From Planctomycetaceae bacterium (lineage in GTDB: Bacteria; Planctomycetota; Planctomycetia; Planctomycetales; Planctomycetaceae), in contig JAWKUA010000005.1 of the NCBI GenBank assembly GCA_041398785.1, forward strand, positions 1 to 64,000: a stretch of 64,000 bases of DNA, in the 5' to 3' direction. Both the position numbers and the translations under genes were made by a program. Within the stretch, counting starts at the first letter, position 1, and each line of letters starts with the position of its first letter. Positions 40,501 through 50,127 of this stretch are shown here, in pieces. The notes under the pieces are model-generated. The model was not told where the DNA came from. It saw nothing but the letters and a program-made list of their open reading frames with translations, and ran no database searches.

Positions 40501-41529
40501 TTACAGGTCCAAATGCTGCCGCAGCATGTCGTTCAGCGCCGGAATGGAACCTGAGTCCTGAAGGTTCAGAGCACGGATTCCCGACAGTTCTTCCACAACG
40601 CGGCAGCCCGCTGTTGTGGACGTGGCGACTCCGGAAACAAGATCCGGCTGAAATCCAAAGCCCTTTGTCACACCGACCACAGCATACGGGTCTGACGCAC
40701 ACAGCAATGTGAATTTCACGTGTGAACGAATTCGTGCGATGGCCGCTTCGCCGTTGTAGGGTTCCAGCGGCGACGCACCGGCTTCGATAACGACTACGTC
40801 GGGTTTCGATTCCGCGATTCGTCCCATCAGGATCTTCAGTGAAGCACGATACTGATCGACCGGACAGACTGTGGACGGCAGTCCGACGTCTACAAAATCG
40901 AATGTCGCCGCGGCTCCGGCATCCTTCATGGCAAGTATGTCCCGCAGTCGACCGGCTCCCGTCAGCTTGGCTCCCGCGACTTGCATTCCGGCACGAGTCA
41001 GCAACCGCACCAGAACTCGGGCGGACATCGTCTTTCCCGACGACATGGACGTACCGATGATCAGAATGACGGGGGCTGCGAACTTTGAAGCTGCAGTTGC
41101 GGGTCGAACAAAGTCCTGCATGATCATTTTGTTTTCGCCGCGAACGACATGGCCCAGATAGCGCAGCCGGATGACGTGACCCAGGAAATGTGACATCGAG
41201 GTAATGCGGCCGAACAATCCGGCCGCCGTCATGGCATCCATCGCTCCATCGCTGCCGATGTCTCGCCAGTCGCCGACGGCTTCCAGAGTCGCCGTGCGGG
41301 TTCCGAGCGCGCCAATCACGATATCACCGGCGGACGGGCACATTTCGCGGCCGTTTGTCAGTTCCAGCCGACCGTCCGGATGCCATTCGCTGACGACCAG
41401 ACCGGCGACGTAATCACCGGTCCGCCATTCGTCGCGAGTCCACGGGCGAACGTCATACGGTTCGCCATCCAGGTCGGAAATTCGTGTCAGTGATGTGAAA
41501 TGCGGCTTTATCGGTGCGGACGTGTTCAT
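40501..41529 (-). CDS. DUF1611 family P-loop protein (DgcN-like)
   Basis: A 342-residue member of DUF1611. An N-terminal beta domain (VAGLVVSEWHPDGRLELTNG, AGDIVIGALGTRTATLEAVG) precedes a P-loop: PVILIIGTSMSSGKTMSARV. Then come QVAGAKLTGAGRLRDIL, DFVDVGLPSTVCPVDQYRAS and VVVIEAGASPLEPYNGEAAI. From memory, characterised DUF1611 proteins (DgcN) act in D-glutamate catabolism as N-acetyltransferases; assignment here is by family only. The start codon at 41529 overlaps the stop of the upstream M20 peptidase gene by four bases (ATGA), so it is the last gene of a three-gene operon. Compared with DgcN the N-terminal region looks different, so specificity may have shifted. Confidence 0.78.
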   Translation of the reverse strand: MNTSAPIKPHFTSLTRISDLDGEPYDVRPWTRDEWRTGDYVAGLVVSEWHPDGRLELTNGREMCPSAGDIVIGALGTRTATLEAVGDWRDIGSDGAMDAMTAAGLFGRITSMSHFLGHVIRLRYLGHVVRGENKMIMQDFVRPATAASKFAAPVILIIGTSMSSGKTMSARVLVRLLTRAGMQVAGAKLTGAGRLRDILAMKDAGAAATFDFVDVGLPSTVCPVDQYRASLKILMGRIAESKPDVVVIEAGASPLEPYNGEAAIARIRSHVKFTLLCASDPYAVVGVTKGFGFQPDLVSGVATSTTAGCRVVEELSGIRALNLQDSGSIPALNDMLRQHLDL

Positions 41530-42746
41530 AACGACGTCTCCGTTGCGGATGCCGGAATCGCGGATTGTCTGCCGCCCGCAATCCCCAGAGCCGGCAGCGC
41601 CAACAATCCCGCCAGCAGCGCGGCTCGCAGCGGCATCTGTTCAATCTGGACGTGTTCGTGAACCGCGTGAGCACCGTCACCAACGGCGCCCAGTCCGTCC
41701 AGCGTCGGTGTCAACTGACTGGTCGTGTTTCCGTCGGAGGCTCCACCGGCGGTGCCCTGTTCGATGTCGAAGCCCAGCTGATCGGCCAGCTCCTGCGCGG
41801 CGTTCCACAACCGAACGTTGCCGGGTGTTGGTTCCAGTGGAGGCCGGCCAATGTGTCCGGAAATCTTCAGTTCAGTCCCCGGCACGCTGGCCTTCAGTCC
41901 ATGAATTGCCGCTTCTATGTGACGGGCGTCGTCGTTCGTCAGTACACGCACATCGGCTTCGGCGCGAGCTTCCGGAGCGACCACGTTGGGACGCAGGCCG
42001 CCGTCGATCGTTCCGACGTTGACCGTGATTCCTCGATCGGCATCGTTCAGCGCGAACAGTGCCTGCACGACATGGGACAGTTCCAGAATGGCGCTGATAC
42101 CCTTGTCGGGATCGAGTCCCGCGTGCGCCGCGCGGCCGATCACGCGCACTGTGAAGCGTCCCACACCTTTTCGTGCCGTCTTCAGTTGCCCGGCTGGTCC
42201 CAGCGACGGCTCCATCACAAACGCTCGATCCGCGAATGCCGCCAGCCGACGGATGTGCGGCGTCGATTCCGGACTTCCGATTTCCTCATCGGAATTGATC
42301 AGAAACACGGGCATGACTCCGGAACCGACTCCGGTCGCACGCAGCGCATCGACGGCGAAGATCGCCTGCACCAGTCCGGCCTTCATGTCATACACACCAG
42401 GTCCGTGCAGGTTTCCGTCGCGCTGTTCGACGGGCATGGACTGCAGTGTGCCCGCCGGCCAGACGGTATCGCAGTGTCCCAGCAGCAGTTGGATCGGAAC
42501 GCGCCGCGACCGCGTTTCCGGAATCGCCAGCAGCAGTCCGCCGGTCGTTTTTCCGTCGACGTGTCGCACGCGGTATCCCCGATCCCGCAGCGCGGACGAC
42601 AACAGTTGCTGAACCTGTCGCTGAGCCTGATGATCCTGGGACGGAGATTCCGCCAGCGCGACGGCTGTCAGCAGATTCAGCATCTGGGGCGTTTGGGCGG
42701 CAAGATGGTCACGCAGCCGCAAAGCACGATCGCGACCGGCGCTCAT
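41526..42746 (-). CDS. M20-family metallopeptidase (carboxypeptidase G2-like)
   Basis: A 406-residue M20 (ArgE/DapE/CPG2) zinc hydrolase. Metal and catalytic motifs: LLLGHCDTVWPAG (first His and Asp), GPGVYDMKAGLVQAIFA (bridging Asp), INSDEEIGSPESTPHI (catalytic Glu pair), AFVMEPSLGPAGQLKTARKG (Glu ligand), and HAVHEHVQIEQMPLRAALL (final His region). The dimerisation insert is present (GRFTVRVIGRAAHAGLDPDK). The layout and the GKLxTARKG stretch match glutamate-releasing CPG2-type enzymes. It overlaps the flavin reductase and DUF1611 genes by four bases on each side, so expression is coupled. Together with DUF1611 this suggests N-acyl-glutamate (perhaps D-glutamate) metabolism, an inference. 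Confidence 0.9.
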   Translation of the reverse strand: MSAGRDRALRLRDHLAAQTPQMLNLLTAVALAESPSQDHQAQRQVQQLLSSALRDRGYRVRHVDGKTTGGLLLAIPETRSRRVPIQLLLGHCDTVWPAGTLQSMPVEQRDGNLHGPGVYDMKAGLVQAIFAVDALRATGVGSGVMPVFLINSDEEIGSPESTPHIRRLAAFADRAFVMEPSLGPAGQLKTARKGVGRFTVRVIGRAAHAGLDPDKGISAILELSHVVQALFALNDADRGITVNVGTIDGGLRPNVVAPEARAEADVRVLTNDDARHIEAAIHGLKASVPGTELKISGHIGRPPLEPTPGNVRLWNAAQELADQLGFDIEQGTAGGASDGNTTSQLTPTLDGLGAVGDGAHAVHEHVQIEQMPLRAALLAGLLALPALGIAGGRQSAIPASATETSL

Positions 42747-43435
42747 CCCTGCGGCTCCCGAGTAAAACCCTGTGGGAAGGGAAACGACGAACTTTCGCGG
42801 ATTTCGCAGAATCGCCCCGGAGCCAGATAGGCCAGCAACGGAGAACTTCGCACCACGTCCTGATCGTCGATGTCATCGCCGCGCAGGGCTGCGGGAATGG
42901 CGCGGGCGGCAATGATCTCACCGGCGATCAGGCTGTTCGGTCCAAAGCCGTCGATGATTAAATGCAGCCGGCATTCAAAGAACAGCGATCCATCCTGCAG
43001 ACACACGCCGTCAATCCGGCTGGCCGCAAATGTCGGCAACGCGGCCAGTGCCGGTTTCGCATTCGAATCGCATCGCGGAGCCGCTGACAGGCTGGTCAGC
43101 ACCACCTGATCGGCTCGAGGAAAGCTGACGGTAAACACTTTTTCGCGCCGGATGTTTTGATACGTGCCGTGGCTCGGCGTGCAGACAAAACCGAAATAGT
43201 TGTCCCAGGACAAAGCCGTCACCATGTGCTTGGGAGCCAGATCGAATGTTCCATCCGGCTCCTTCGTTCCGATCACAACCAGCGGAGCCACCATAAAGAA
43301 GCGATCCCAGATGCGGTGCCTGGTATCCAGCGACACAAGTTCCAGCGGTCCGGAATTCGGCTGACCTGAGTCCGGCGGCCTGATTTCCGACCTGCCTGAT
43401 CCCGATCCGGCGTCTGCTTTTTGTCCGGACGTCAT
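42743..43435 (-). CDS. Flavin-reductase-like FMN-binding split-barrel protein
   Basis: About 230 residues. After a ~35-residue disordered start (ATG at 43435, GAGGAG eight bases upstream) the split barrel begins: DTRHRIWDRFFMVAPLVVIG, HMVTALSWDNYFGFVCTPSH, GTYQNIRREKVFTVSFPRAD and LFFECRLHLIIDGFGPNSLI. Such proteins reduce or carry FMN and often serve as accessory reductases or covalently unlinked flavoproteins. It is the first gene of the operon with the M20 peptidase and DUF1611 genes (ATGA overlap at 42743-42746). Why a flavin protein accompanies these hydrolytic functions is unclear. Confidence 0.82.
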   Translation of the reverse strand: MTSGQKADAGSGSGRSEIRPPDSGQPNSGPLELVSLDTRHRIWDRFFMVAPLVVIGTKEPDGTFDLAPKHMVTALSWDNYFGFVCTPSHGTYQNIRREKVFTVSFPRADQVVLTSLSAAPRCDSNAKPALAALPTFAASRIDGVCLQDGSLFFECRLHLIIDGFGPNSLIAGEIIAARAIPAALRGDDIDDQDVVRSSPLLAYLAPGRFCEIRESSSFPFPQGFTREPQG

Positions 43436-43932
43436 GCTGTTTCTCCTCACCGTTGCCGCGATGTCCGACCGCGCGGAACCATGCTGCACCCGGCCGACCG
43501 GGCTGTTGAGTCACATCTCACTCGATTCTTCCACTCGCAAATTTCAGACCACACAGGCCCCGGATCTGGCATTCGGCGTTATGGAAGGTTGCCTGTTGCG
43601 CTCTCAGTGCCGTTGTGCGAAAACGGGCGATTCAGATCCCACATTGCGGCTCAATATGCGGACCGGTTATGCGACCGTCGTCGCAGAACGACCTGTGCCT
43701 CGCGCCGAATTCCTGAATCCTGCGGGGGATGACGTGTCGGCACGACGTCAGCATGCACGGCGACGCGGCTATCCGTTTGTCTGGCTGAATTGTGAGTCCA
43801 CCGTAAGTCAGATCACCGCTGAACGTCGTCAGGGACTTCAAAGCGGCCCAGACGACGTCGTGCGCGTCTGCGGTCGGTGCGGGCGTCGGCAGGATCAATT
43901 ATCAGCCCTCGACCGGCGATTGTGTTCGCGAG
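43436..43932. other. Intergenic region downstream of the unknown operon
   Basis: About 500 bases between the end of the 1253-residue gene and the flavin reductase gene, both on the minus strand. Open frames on either strand are not protein-like. No repeat, T-tract hairpin or RNA element was recognised. It should contain the flavin-reductase promoter. Confidence 0.5.
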
Positions 43933-46900
43933 CTACGGTTCTTGGCGGGACATCCGGACCCAGCCTTCGGTCAGCCGCACTCGACTGGCAGGAAGTTCCG
44001 CGGTCGGCGGCGCCGGCGGCAGCGGGAGTTCCGGGTAGGCCTCTTCGTCGTCGTGAACAAACTCGGTGTCCATTCCTTCGACCGTTGGCGCAGGGACCAC
44101 CGGAACAAGTGTGTCCTGCACTTCGAAACTCAGCACCGGACCGACCTGGAAGGTGGGTTCCAGCTTCTTCAGCGATGGTTCCAGGAAGTCCTTCGGAACA
44201 ACGATCGCCTTGCGCGGAAGCACACCGCACGTTGCATACAAGCTGCCTCTGGCATCGGTCAGCACCACCAGATCCAGCGGAGTGTTGGCCGGAACATCGA
44301 ACTCCGCAACCTGATCGTCGATGAACGGATGAGTGACCGGTTCGATTGTCTGTGACGCGCCAAACACCATCTGGTTCAGGACAGCCTGTTCGGCGGCTTC
44401 GCGGCTGACCGGAGCGAAGCGGTCGTTTTCGAATGTATCGCCAGGCAGAAAGCATCCAAGCACTCCGTCGTCCGGACGTGTCACGTCACCGATTCGTACG
44501 CGCAGAGTCGGAAGTGACGGTGGTTCTGCGATTGCCTGCGGGGTCGATTTCAATTCCGCCGCGGTCTGATTCGACGCTTCAAACAGCAGCCGGGTATTCA
44601 TCACCAGAATGGGTTCGCCCAGCAGCCGGACTCTTGAATCACTGGCGCGGAAGGCGGGATCGAGTGTCGAGCGAACGGTGTCGAAGACTCGCAGCATCGC
44701 CGTGAAGCCGGTTTCGTGCCAGCCCGCGGCGTTGGCCGGAACGTCGACTGACTGAGCAAGAAGCGACTGAACGAACCTCCGCAGCGTCGGGTTATTGATG
44801 GCCAGAGCGGGATCGGATCCGGGAGGCAACGTTGCGGCGACCCACGGCAGCAGTTCGAACGTGACCGACAGCGTCGTTGCCGTAGCGCTGTTGTTGCGAA
44901 TCGGATCATCGGCTCTCAGCTGACCGATCGCATTGCCATCGGAATCGTAAACTTCGAGTGACTGATCGACGAAATCCGGCAGCAGGATTCCGCACACCGG
45001 CGGAGTCAGCGGCGCTGCATCCGTCGCCGGATCGCTGGCCGACTGCAGACGAAAATTCAGACGCCCCCAGCAACTCAGTCGCGCCGGTAGCGCGGTCGCC
45101 CACTGCGGCGGCGGATTGAGATTGTCGTTGTTCGAGGACCAGTCCGCCGGCGTTCCAAACGTGTCAAACACTCGAACCTGGTTCATGTGAACGAAGCCGC
45201 CTCGTTCGCGTTCGCCGTCAGCAAACAGCGCGTAGTCGAGTTTCGACAGCGACGCCGACACGATGTCCATTTCGTCGAACGTCTGTGCATTGACGCCATC
45301 CGGCGGTGATTTCTTTTTGATCGGCTTGCCGTACGGATCAATCGTCAGTTCCGTGACGAGCGTTTTCTTCAACACCTTTGCGATGCTGACGGTGGCAATC
45401 TGACGTTCGGTGATTTCCTGCTGTCGATCCGGCGGGACGACGGGAGTTTGGTCGATCGTTTCCACAAACTCGGGCGGAAGCTGCCACGCGTCGTTGAAAC
45501 GCTTGCGGCGATGAGTGTACCGGGTATCGAGAAACAACGGGCCATACCAGTCTCGCCATGCCTGCAGTCCGGCGGCACTTGACGGAGTTCCAACCGGAGC
45601 GACCAGGTCGACCGCACTGCGTTCCTCGGGTTTCAGCAGATTGCCGCGAGAAAGCCAGATGGCTCGGCTGGCGGCTGCCATCTGTTCGGTCGTGGCGCGA
45701 TTCGCTCGCGGATTCAGCCGTGCGTTGCGCGCCATGATCGGCGCGTTTTCGGCGTCGGACAGCAGGTGTTCCTGGATCAATTCCGATGCTGCTGCCGGAA
45801 GCCCGGCGGCGCTGAAGTCGGCCGTTGTTCCGATAAGATCCTTCGCCATCACGGTCGCCGAACCCACTTTCATGCCGATCATGGACTCGCCGGAAACACG
45901 CGTTGTCAGATGCCCATCCGCGCGGAAGCGACCGTCAAAGCCGTGACGATACGATCGCTTCGTTCCGAAGATCACCAGATGCGGTGCCCACGGTCGATAC
46001 CAGCGAGGACCGGGAACTTCGAAGATGTTCTCCGCATCGGGCATGTGCAGCCTCGCGCCACCGACTGAGCGACGCAGTTCGGCCAGCTCTTTGTGGTGCG
46101 GATTGTTCTCGATGTCGATCGGTGCGTTTTCGTCACCCAGGTCGATCCACCAACCGGCCTGATCAGGGCCGAGTCCGTCGGCGGAACGTCCCTGCGGCGT
46201 GGGCTGAGCATTCCTGCGATGGTCGTGAATGCGAATCAGTCTTTCGTCCAGTGGCTTGCCAGCGGCGGCCGATTGCTGACGCGCCGCTGCGAATGCGGTT
46301 CGCAGTTCTTCGATCCAGGCAATGATTTCATCCGTCGTTGGACCGGCAGGCTGCGCGGGCGGCTGATTCAGCGAACCGGGCGAAATTACCTGCGGCATCA
46401 TCAGCGCGTTGACAGCGGCGGACCGCGCAGCGAACTCCGGCCAGTGCCCCGAGTAGACCATCGGAGCGTCGTCGAACAGGTCTTTTATTCCGATGAACTT
46501 CGTCTTGTCGATCAGCGGCGGATAAATGTCGAGTCGTGCGTAAAAACGGGTCTTGCCGGGGACACTCTGGAATGTCCTGGCGTGCTGAGCTCCCGCCAGA
46601 TCGACGACTCCCGACGTGCTGCCGGACTGCTGTCCCAGATTGCCGAGCATCATGTCGAGCCAGTCGGTTTTCTGTTCGTCGGCGGTCCGGCTGGCGACTT
46701 CCGCCATCGCTCGCTGGACGTTCGGGTACAGAAACACCGAATCGCCGGCCAGCGAACCGAGTTCGATCATCCGGAATGGACGAAGCGGCACATCCATGAC
46801 GGAACCGTGGCAGATCGTGTGTGTCCTGACGGAATCCGGCATCAGTGAATCAACAACCGCGTGCTGCGGACTGTCCGGAGACACCGGCAGCGCGGCAACA

Positions 46901-47694
46901 AGATCCTTCAATGATTCCGACCGCTGGCGAAATGCGGCCTCGCGAACCGCGGCCGCTGTATTCAGCGCGATGGCTTCACCTTTGCTGATTCGCTCGGCGC
47001 GCCGCGTGCGGACCTCGACGTTCCAGTCGAGATCCGTCCGCTCGGTCGCAATGGAAACGGGAGTCGTGACGACCTTGTTGATCCGCAGGTCGGCGCGATG
47101 GCCCATGCGATCTTTTCGCCGCAGCCCATCGTTGTAAAACGGATCGAAGCTGCTGCGCGAGTACCAGCCGATGACGGTGTAGCTGACCGTTCCAGTTCTG
47201 ACGCCGACGAGGTCTGACAGATCGTCGTGAAAGCCGAGCCGCGTACGACACGCCGGATAATAGGCCGTCGTCAGCGCATCGAACGGCTGGTTGTTGTCCC
47301 ACTCGCCCCAGCCGCGACCGACTCGCCTGATGAGGCCCGGCGCGGTGTGAATCAGCGCTTCGTCGCGGCTTTCCGGAGGAATCCAGTCGGCCAGCGGCGT
47401 CACGGTTTCTGCAAACGAGTCGACAACCCACGCCCGATAGGTTCGTTTGTTGCCACTGACGGGATTGAATCGCACGACCAGCCACAGGTCAGGCACGCCG
47501 TGAAAGCGAGGTGGGTGCGACGAATTCGCTTTGGGACGAGTCAGCGCGTCCGGCAGCGCCCAGTGAACATGAATTCCCGATTCCAGCGTTCCGCTGGCAG
47601 CGAAGGGCTCATCAGAAAGCAGCGGCACTGTTACCGGCGACTTGACGACGCGCGCTGCGACGTCCATTGGCATCAGCCTGGAAGTGAATATCAC
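43933..47694 (-). CDS. 1253-residue protein of unknown function, last gene of the unknown operon
   Basis: A very large protein I cannot assign to a characterised family. It starts with a GTG at 47694 with GGAGG seven bases upstream (MIFTSRLMPMDVAARVVKSP). Near the N-terminus is GIHVHWALPDALTRPK then RFHGVPDLWLVVRFNPVSG, sequence I associate with large uncharacterised bacterial proteins. Later parts mix helical linkers (ELIQEHLLSDAENAPI, TTEQMAAASRAIWLSRGN) with beta-rich stretches (LSVTFELLPWVAATLPPGSD, GRLNFRLQSASD). It ends in a Pro-rich tail (PLPPAPPTAELPASRVRLT). No signal peptide, membrane helix, nucleotide-binding loop or hydrolase motif is evident. It is the 3'-most gene of an 11.6-kb operon and begins 15 bases after the preceding stop. 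Confidence 0.85.
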   Translation of the reverse strand: MIFTSRLMPMDVAARVVKSPVTVPLLSDEPFAASGTLESGIHVHWALPDALTRPKANSSHPPRFHGVPDLWLVVRFNPVSGNKRTYRAWVVDSFAETVTPLADWIPPESRDEALIHTAPGLIRRVGRGWGEWDNNQPFDALTTAYYPACRTRLGFHDDLSDLVGVRTGTVSYTVIGWYSRSSFDPFYNDGLRRKDRMGHRADLRINKVVTTPVSIATERTDLDWNVEVRTRRAERISKGEAIALNTAAAVREAAFRQRSESLKDLVAALPVSPDSPQHAVVDSLMPDSVRTHTICHGSVMDVPLRPFRMIELGSLAGDSVFLYPNVQRAMAEVASRTADEQKTDWLDMMLGNLGQQSGSTSGVVDLAGAQHARTFQSVPGKTRFYARLDIYPPLIDKTKFIGIKDLFDDAPMVYSGHWPEFAARSAAVNALMMPQVISPGSLNQPPAQPAGPTTDEIIAWIEELRTAFAAARQQSAAAGKPLDERLIRIHDHRRNAQPTPQGRSADGLGPDQAGWWIDLGDENAPIDIENNPHHKELAELRRSVGGARLHMPDAENIFEVPGPRWYRPWAPHLVIFGTKRSYRHGFDGRFRADGHLTTRVSGESMIGMKVGSATVMAKDLIGTTADFSAAGLPAAASELIQEHLLSDAENAPIMARNARLNPRANRATTEQMAAASRAIWLSRGNLLKPEERSAVDLVAPVGTPSSAAGLQAWRDWYGPLFLDTRYTHRRKRFNDAWQLPPEFVETIDQTPVVPPDRQQEITERQIATVSIAKVLKKTLVTELTIDPYGKPIKKKSPPDGVNAQTFDEMDIVSASLSKLDYALFADGERERGGFVHMNQVRVFDTFGTPADWSSNNDNLNPPPQWATALPARLSCWGRLNFRLQSASDPATDAAPLTPPVCGILLPDFVDQSLEVYDSDGNAIGQLRADDPIRNNSATATTLSVTFELLPWVAATLPPGSDPALAINNPTLRRFVQSLLAQSVDVPANAAGWHETGFTAMLRVFDTVRSTLDPAFRASDSRVRLLGEPILVMNTRLLFEASNQTAAELKSTPQAIAEPPSLPTLRVRIGDVTRPDDGVLGCFLPGDTFENDRFAPVSREAAEQAVLNQMVFGASQTIEPVTHPFIDDQVAEFDVPANTPLDLVVLTDARGSLYATCGVLPRKAIVVPKDFLEPSLKKLEPTFQVGPVLSFEVQDTLVPVVPAPTVEGMDTEFVHDDEEAYPELPLPPAPPTAELPASRVRLTEGWVRMSRQEP

Positions 47695-47709
47695 GGTCGG
47701 CCTCCGGCG

Positions 47710-48646
47710 CTAGTTTTTGAGTTGAAACAGAGCCTGCGTTGCGAATTCCAGCGTAAACAGTTTGCCGTTTTTCAGGGCGACCTGCAGATTCAGCGGCGGC
47801 GTCACGCTGCCTTCGGATTCGGGCACGTTGTCCAGAAAGATCTGCACGAACGGTCGCTGTTCCAGATGCAGAGCAACCCCGCGCGAATCACCCATTCCGC
47901 CGCCGCAAGCTGTGTACGAAAGCTGCTGACATTCACCGTTCGCATTGACTGACTACGAAGTGGAACGGGTTCGTCGCTGTTGAGCACGGTACCGTCGGAT
48001 TCCGCTGGTCGACGACGTAGCCGCCCGCGTCTCCGCTTTCGACACCGAATCGCACGCCTTCGAATGGTTCGCGAATGTGAATGCGCCGCGGTTGTCCGTC
48101 AAACAGAGCGATGAAGATGTCTCGCGAGATCGGTTCGGCGCGCAGGACGGGCACCGTCGACGGATCATCGACTCCGGCCGCAGTGCTGCTGAACGCCCGG
48201 ACAATCATCTTTGGCCAGCGACGTGTCAGTTCCGACCGAATCAGAATTCCCGTCATGCCCGACGGTGCCGGATCGATGGCGGCTCGAATGAGCTGCAGTG
48301 TCGTCAGGCTGTAGTGGAAATCGACGGTGCCAATGTTTGTGTTGGAAAACACGCCGTCGATCACACGGTCGATCCATGTCTGATTGACGTGAAAGAACCG
48401 GATCGATTCCGGCGGCAGCAAATCCGGATCGGGGACCAGATAGCTGAGCGGAATTCGCCTCAGCAGCCGGATGTCTTCCAGAAAGCTGCGCAGGCGGTCC
48501 GGCATTGCGATGCCTTCGACGTCCCACTTGGACAGATCGGTCGGCGGAATGAACTCCAGGCCGTCCTGTGAGGGATTGATGTCGTAACCGCTGACAAGTT
48601 CAAGGACCGACTGAATTCCGGTCGCCGCGCTGACATGTTGTTTCAT
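47710..48646 (-). CDS. Unknown-operon protein of ~311 residues, two frameshifts
   Basis: ATG at 48646 with AGGAG eight bases upstream (MKQHVSAATGIQSVLELVSG). The first ~215 residues read well (YDINPSQDGLEFIPPTDLSK, RFFHVNQTWIDRVIDGVF, TGILIRSELTRRWPKMIVRA, RRIHIREPFEGVRFGVESGD). Frame shifts near 47985 and 47900 are needed to continue through VLNSDEPVPLRSQSMRTVNV and SFRTQLAAAE into GDSRGVALHLEQRPFVQIFL and VPESEGSVTPPLNLQVAL, ending FATQALFQLKN at 47710. Without the shifts the first frame stops at 47933. No family recognised; mixed alpha/beta and no export signal. It lies 14 bases after the 488-residue gene and 15 before the 1253-residue gene. Confidence 0.75.
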
Positions 48647-48660
48647 AAATGATGCTCCTG

Positions 48661-50127
48661 TCAGGCCTTAGCTGCCTGAGCAACGTCGGCGAATTGTTCC
48701 TCCAGCGTGGCTGCGGTCACGGTGCCGATGTTCAGTCCCGTCACGGGAGTCGTCACGGCCGGACCGATACTGTTCAGCGTGGAGACAACCGCGCCGACAT
48801 CCCACTGGCCGAGGTGGTCGCGGATGCCGGTGATGTCGCCAACCCCTTTGTCGAAAAACAGGCTCTGATCCTTCACAAGATTCTGCCCGAGAGCAGAATC
48901 CCACGGCCGTTCGGCCCAAGCGGGATTGACGACCCAGTCGGGCTTCTGCAGCACATCGGGGAGCGGATTGACAAGGTCCGGCACATCCAGCGGTTTCAGC
49001 GTACCTTTGACGTGTCGCAGGTCTTCGAGAATTCCGGGATCGTTCAGCGCCAGCAGCCGGCCAAGTTCAAACGCCGCGGCGTGGGAAAAATCGAGCGGCG
49101 TGGTCTGATCGGCGTTTTCAAATTCATCCGGAGCCGGCGCGATGGCGAAACCCGGACTGCGCGGCGCCGGAGCGAAGGGATGCAGTGGACTGCGATACGT
49201 GGCGTTGACGTCCTGATCGTGTTCGACCGGCGTCAGGAAGTAGGCGTCGCGGTCGATCAGACCTTTGAAGCCGCCGGACAGCGGTGCCGTTTCACCGGCG
49301 GTCACTGGTGCCGGAAGGTTGCCAAACCGCAGCACTCCGCCGTGTGGCCGATACGCGATTGACTTGATGACCTGTTCGAAGTCACCGCCCTGCGACGGAC
49401 GAAACGTCCAGTGATGCAGCACAATCAGCGTTGTTGATCCCGCGGCCGGCGGCGGAAACAACTCCGACGCCTGCTCGACAGAAACAAGCACAGCGGTATG
49501 CAGTTCCGGCTTCTGACCGGCGGCAGCCGCAGCATCCGGCAGGCGGTTGCAGACAACGATCGCATGGTCGACATCCGCGCCGCCGATCGTTTCCCGTTTC
49601 ATGTGGCACAGCAGCGGCAGTTCCGATTCCTGCGGCATGATCTGACTCAGCAAAGAGTTCGCAACGGTGAGCGTACTGACTTCCGTTTCCGGAGAAATCT
49701 GCAGCGTGGTCATCAGCCGCGTGCGTGTCTTCAGGTCCTGAATGCTTTGAACACGAAGCTTGCTGACGGACACAGTTGGTGCCTGCTTTCGCTGTGCGGG
49801 CGATCGCAGTTCGGATTCCCTGAACAGCAGCAGTGCCAGCCAGGGAGTCGCTGCGTCGGCATTCGGGCCGGTCCGTTCCCACGGCAGCGTGCGCCGCGAC
49901 AGGGCGATGTGTGGCAGGAACTCATCCGGCGACGTGTCACTTCCAGGCGACGGGTACACGCCGGCGATCATGTCCGCCAGCAGCGCCGTCTGCGGGCCGT
50001 CGATACGGACATGCACTGTCGCCGGCCCGTCCTGCTTCAACCGGCCGTCCAGCGTCTGCGAGACCGTGATCGGTTCCGACTTCCCGGCTTTCACGAGCGG
50101 GATGCACGAGGAGTAGATCTGTTTCAT
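48661..50127 (-). CDS. Unknown-operon protein of 488 residues
   Basis: The ATG at 50127 overlaps the stop of the DUF6603-like gene (ATGA) and has GGAGG nine bases upstream. The sequence MKQIYSSCIPLVKAGKSEPI leads to ALLADMIAGVYPSPGSDTSP and DEFLPHIALSRRTLPWERTG, then ATPWLALLLFRESELRSP, an arrangement I recall from uncharacterised proteins but not from any named domain. The C-terminal third carries DFSHAAAFELGRLLALNDPG and a Pro/Trp-rich end. No signal peptide or membrane helix. The open frame extends far upstream of 50127, but that part overlaps the upstream gene and is Arg-rich, not protein-like. Confidence 0.83.
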   Translation of the reverse strand: MKQIYSSCIPLVKAGKSEPITVSQTLDGRLKQDGPATVHVRIDGPQTALLADMIAGVYPSPGSDTSPDEFLPHIALSRRTLPWERTGPNADAATPWLALLLFRESELRSPAQRKQAPTVSVSKLRVQSIQDLKTRTRLMTTLQISPETEVSTLTVANSLLSQIMPQESELPLLCHMKRETIGGADVDHAIVVCNRLPDAAAAAGQKPELHTAVLVSVEQASELFPPPAAGSTTLIVLHHWTFRPSQGGDFEQVIKSIAYRPHGGVLRFGNLPAPVTAGETAPLSGGFKGLIDRDAYFLTPVEHDQDVNATYRSPLHPFAPAPRSPGFAIAPAPDEFENADQTTPLDFSHAAAFELGRLLALNDPGILEDLRHVKGTLKPLDVPDLVNPLPDVLQKPDWVVNPAWAERPWDSALGQNLVKDQSLFFDKGVGDITGIRDHLGQWDVGAVVSTLNSIGPAVTTPVTGLNIGTVTAATLEEQFADVAQAAKA

